Shown here: piece by piece, positions 13,947 through 13,947 of the stretch
Layout of the letters: each line of letters begins with the position of its first letter
How positions within the stretch are numbered: position 1 is the stretch's first letter
Assembly: GCA_007693875.1 (NCBI GenBank)
Contig: RECT01000163.1
Coordinates: 1 to 13,947, forward strand
DNA from: Spirulina sp. DLM2.Bin59
GTDB taxonomy: Bacteria; Cyanobacteriota; Cyanobacteriia; Cyanobacteriales; Spirulinaceae
DNA: 13,947 bases
Reading direction: 5' to 3'
Translations under genes and position numbers: made by a program
The notes under the pieces: generated by a model
Databases searched by the model: none
Seen by the model: the letters and a program-made list of their open reading frames with translations, nothing else
What the model was told of the DNA's origin: nothing

Positions 13947-13947
13947 G
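13894..13947. mobile_element. End of an IS200/IS605-type (TnpB) element, continuing beyond the window
   Basis: TTGACATCC is followed by a hairpin: CCCCGGCC (13904-13911), loop TAAA, then GGC-A-CGGGG (13916-13924), an 8-bp stem with one bulged A, followed by ATTCC. This recalls the subterminal hairpin found at ends of IS200/IS605-family elements next to tnpB genes in cyanobacteria and other prokaryotes, as I remember it. Such elements insert next to short targets like TTGAC or TTAC without duplicating the target, and have no terminal inverted repeats. On the minus strand the sequence ends GGGGAGGATGTCAA, the form I associate with the right end after tnpB. The element body would then lie to the right on the minus strand. 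No transposase is visible in the window. Confidence 0.65.

Noticed and set aside
1..13947. CRISPR arrays, tRNA or rRNA genes
   Set aside because: I saw no spaced direct repeats of CRISPR type, no cloverleaf-like sequence and no rRNA-like stretch. The HIP1 copies are dispersed octamers, not an array.

Overview
The window looks like chromosomal DNA of a cyanobacterium. The octamer GCGATCGC (HIP1, the typical cyanobacterial over-represented palindrome) occurs about 20 times in 14 kb, inside and between genes. Several encoded proteins are also of cyanobacterial type: a SpeA-class arginine decarboxylase, a GDYXXLXY protein, a GNSIGG alpha/beta hydrolase and a DUF433/DUF5615 module. I cannot name the species.

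Region 1 (1-5405, all minus strand) is a peptide/nickel-type (family 5) ABC importer. Read 5'->3' on the minus strand the order is: lipoprotein binding protein, DppB-like permease, DppC-like permease, DppF-like ATPase, DppD-like ATPase. The last gene runs off the left edge of the window. Spacing is tight and the direction is shared, so it reads as one operon. Its leader carries a 9-bp inverted repeat that overlaps the probable Shine-Dalgarno of the binding-protein gene.

Region 2 (5406-8435) is a divergent intergenic stretch with three HIP1 sites, then a GDYXXLXY membrane-anchored protein, a 245-bp spacer holding a long palindrome and a small tandem repeat, and a full-length arginine decarboxylase gene (speA; agmatine/polyamine synthesis).

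Region 3 (8429-12160, minus strand) holds, in transcription order, a class I methyltransferase with an atypical SAM motif, two tandem paralogous MscS-type mechanosensitive channels 5 bp apart, and a secreted CAP/SCP protein. The CAP gene ends tail-to-tail with speA and overlaps it by 7 bp. The co-directional channel and CAP genes suggest a cell-envelope or osmotic-stress cluster, but this is inference.

Region 4 (12161-13947, plus strand) has an alpha/beta hydrolase transcribed divergently from the methyltransferase. After it comes an AT-richer, HIP1-free patch with a DUF433 antitoxin and a DUF5615 PIN-like toxin overlapping by ATGA. The toxin's last ~17 codons are not family-like. They are made of a hairpin sequence typical of IS200/IS605 (TnpB) element ends, so the toxin gene appears to be interrupted by an insertion whose body lies beyond the right edge. 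This junction is the most interesting single feature of the window.
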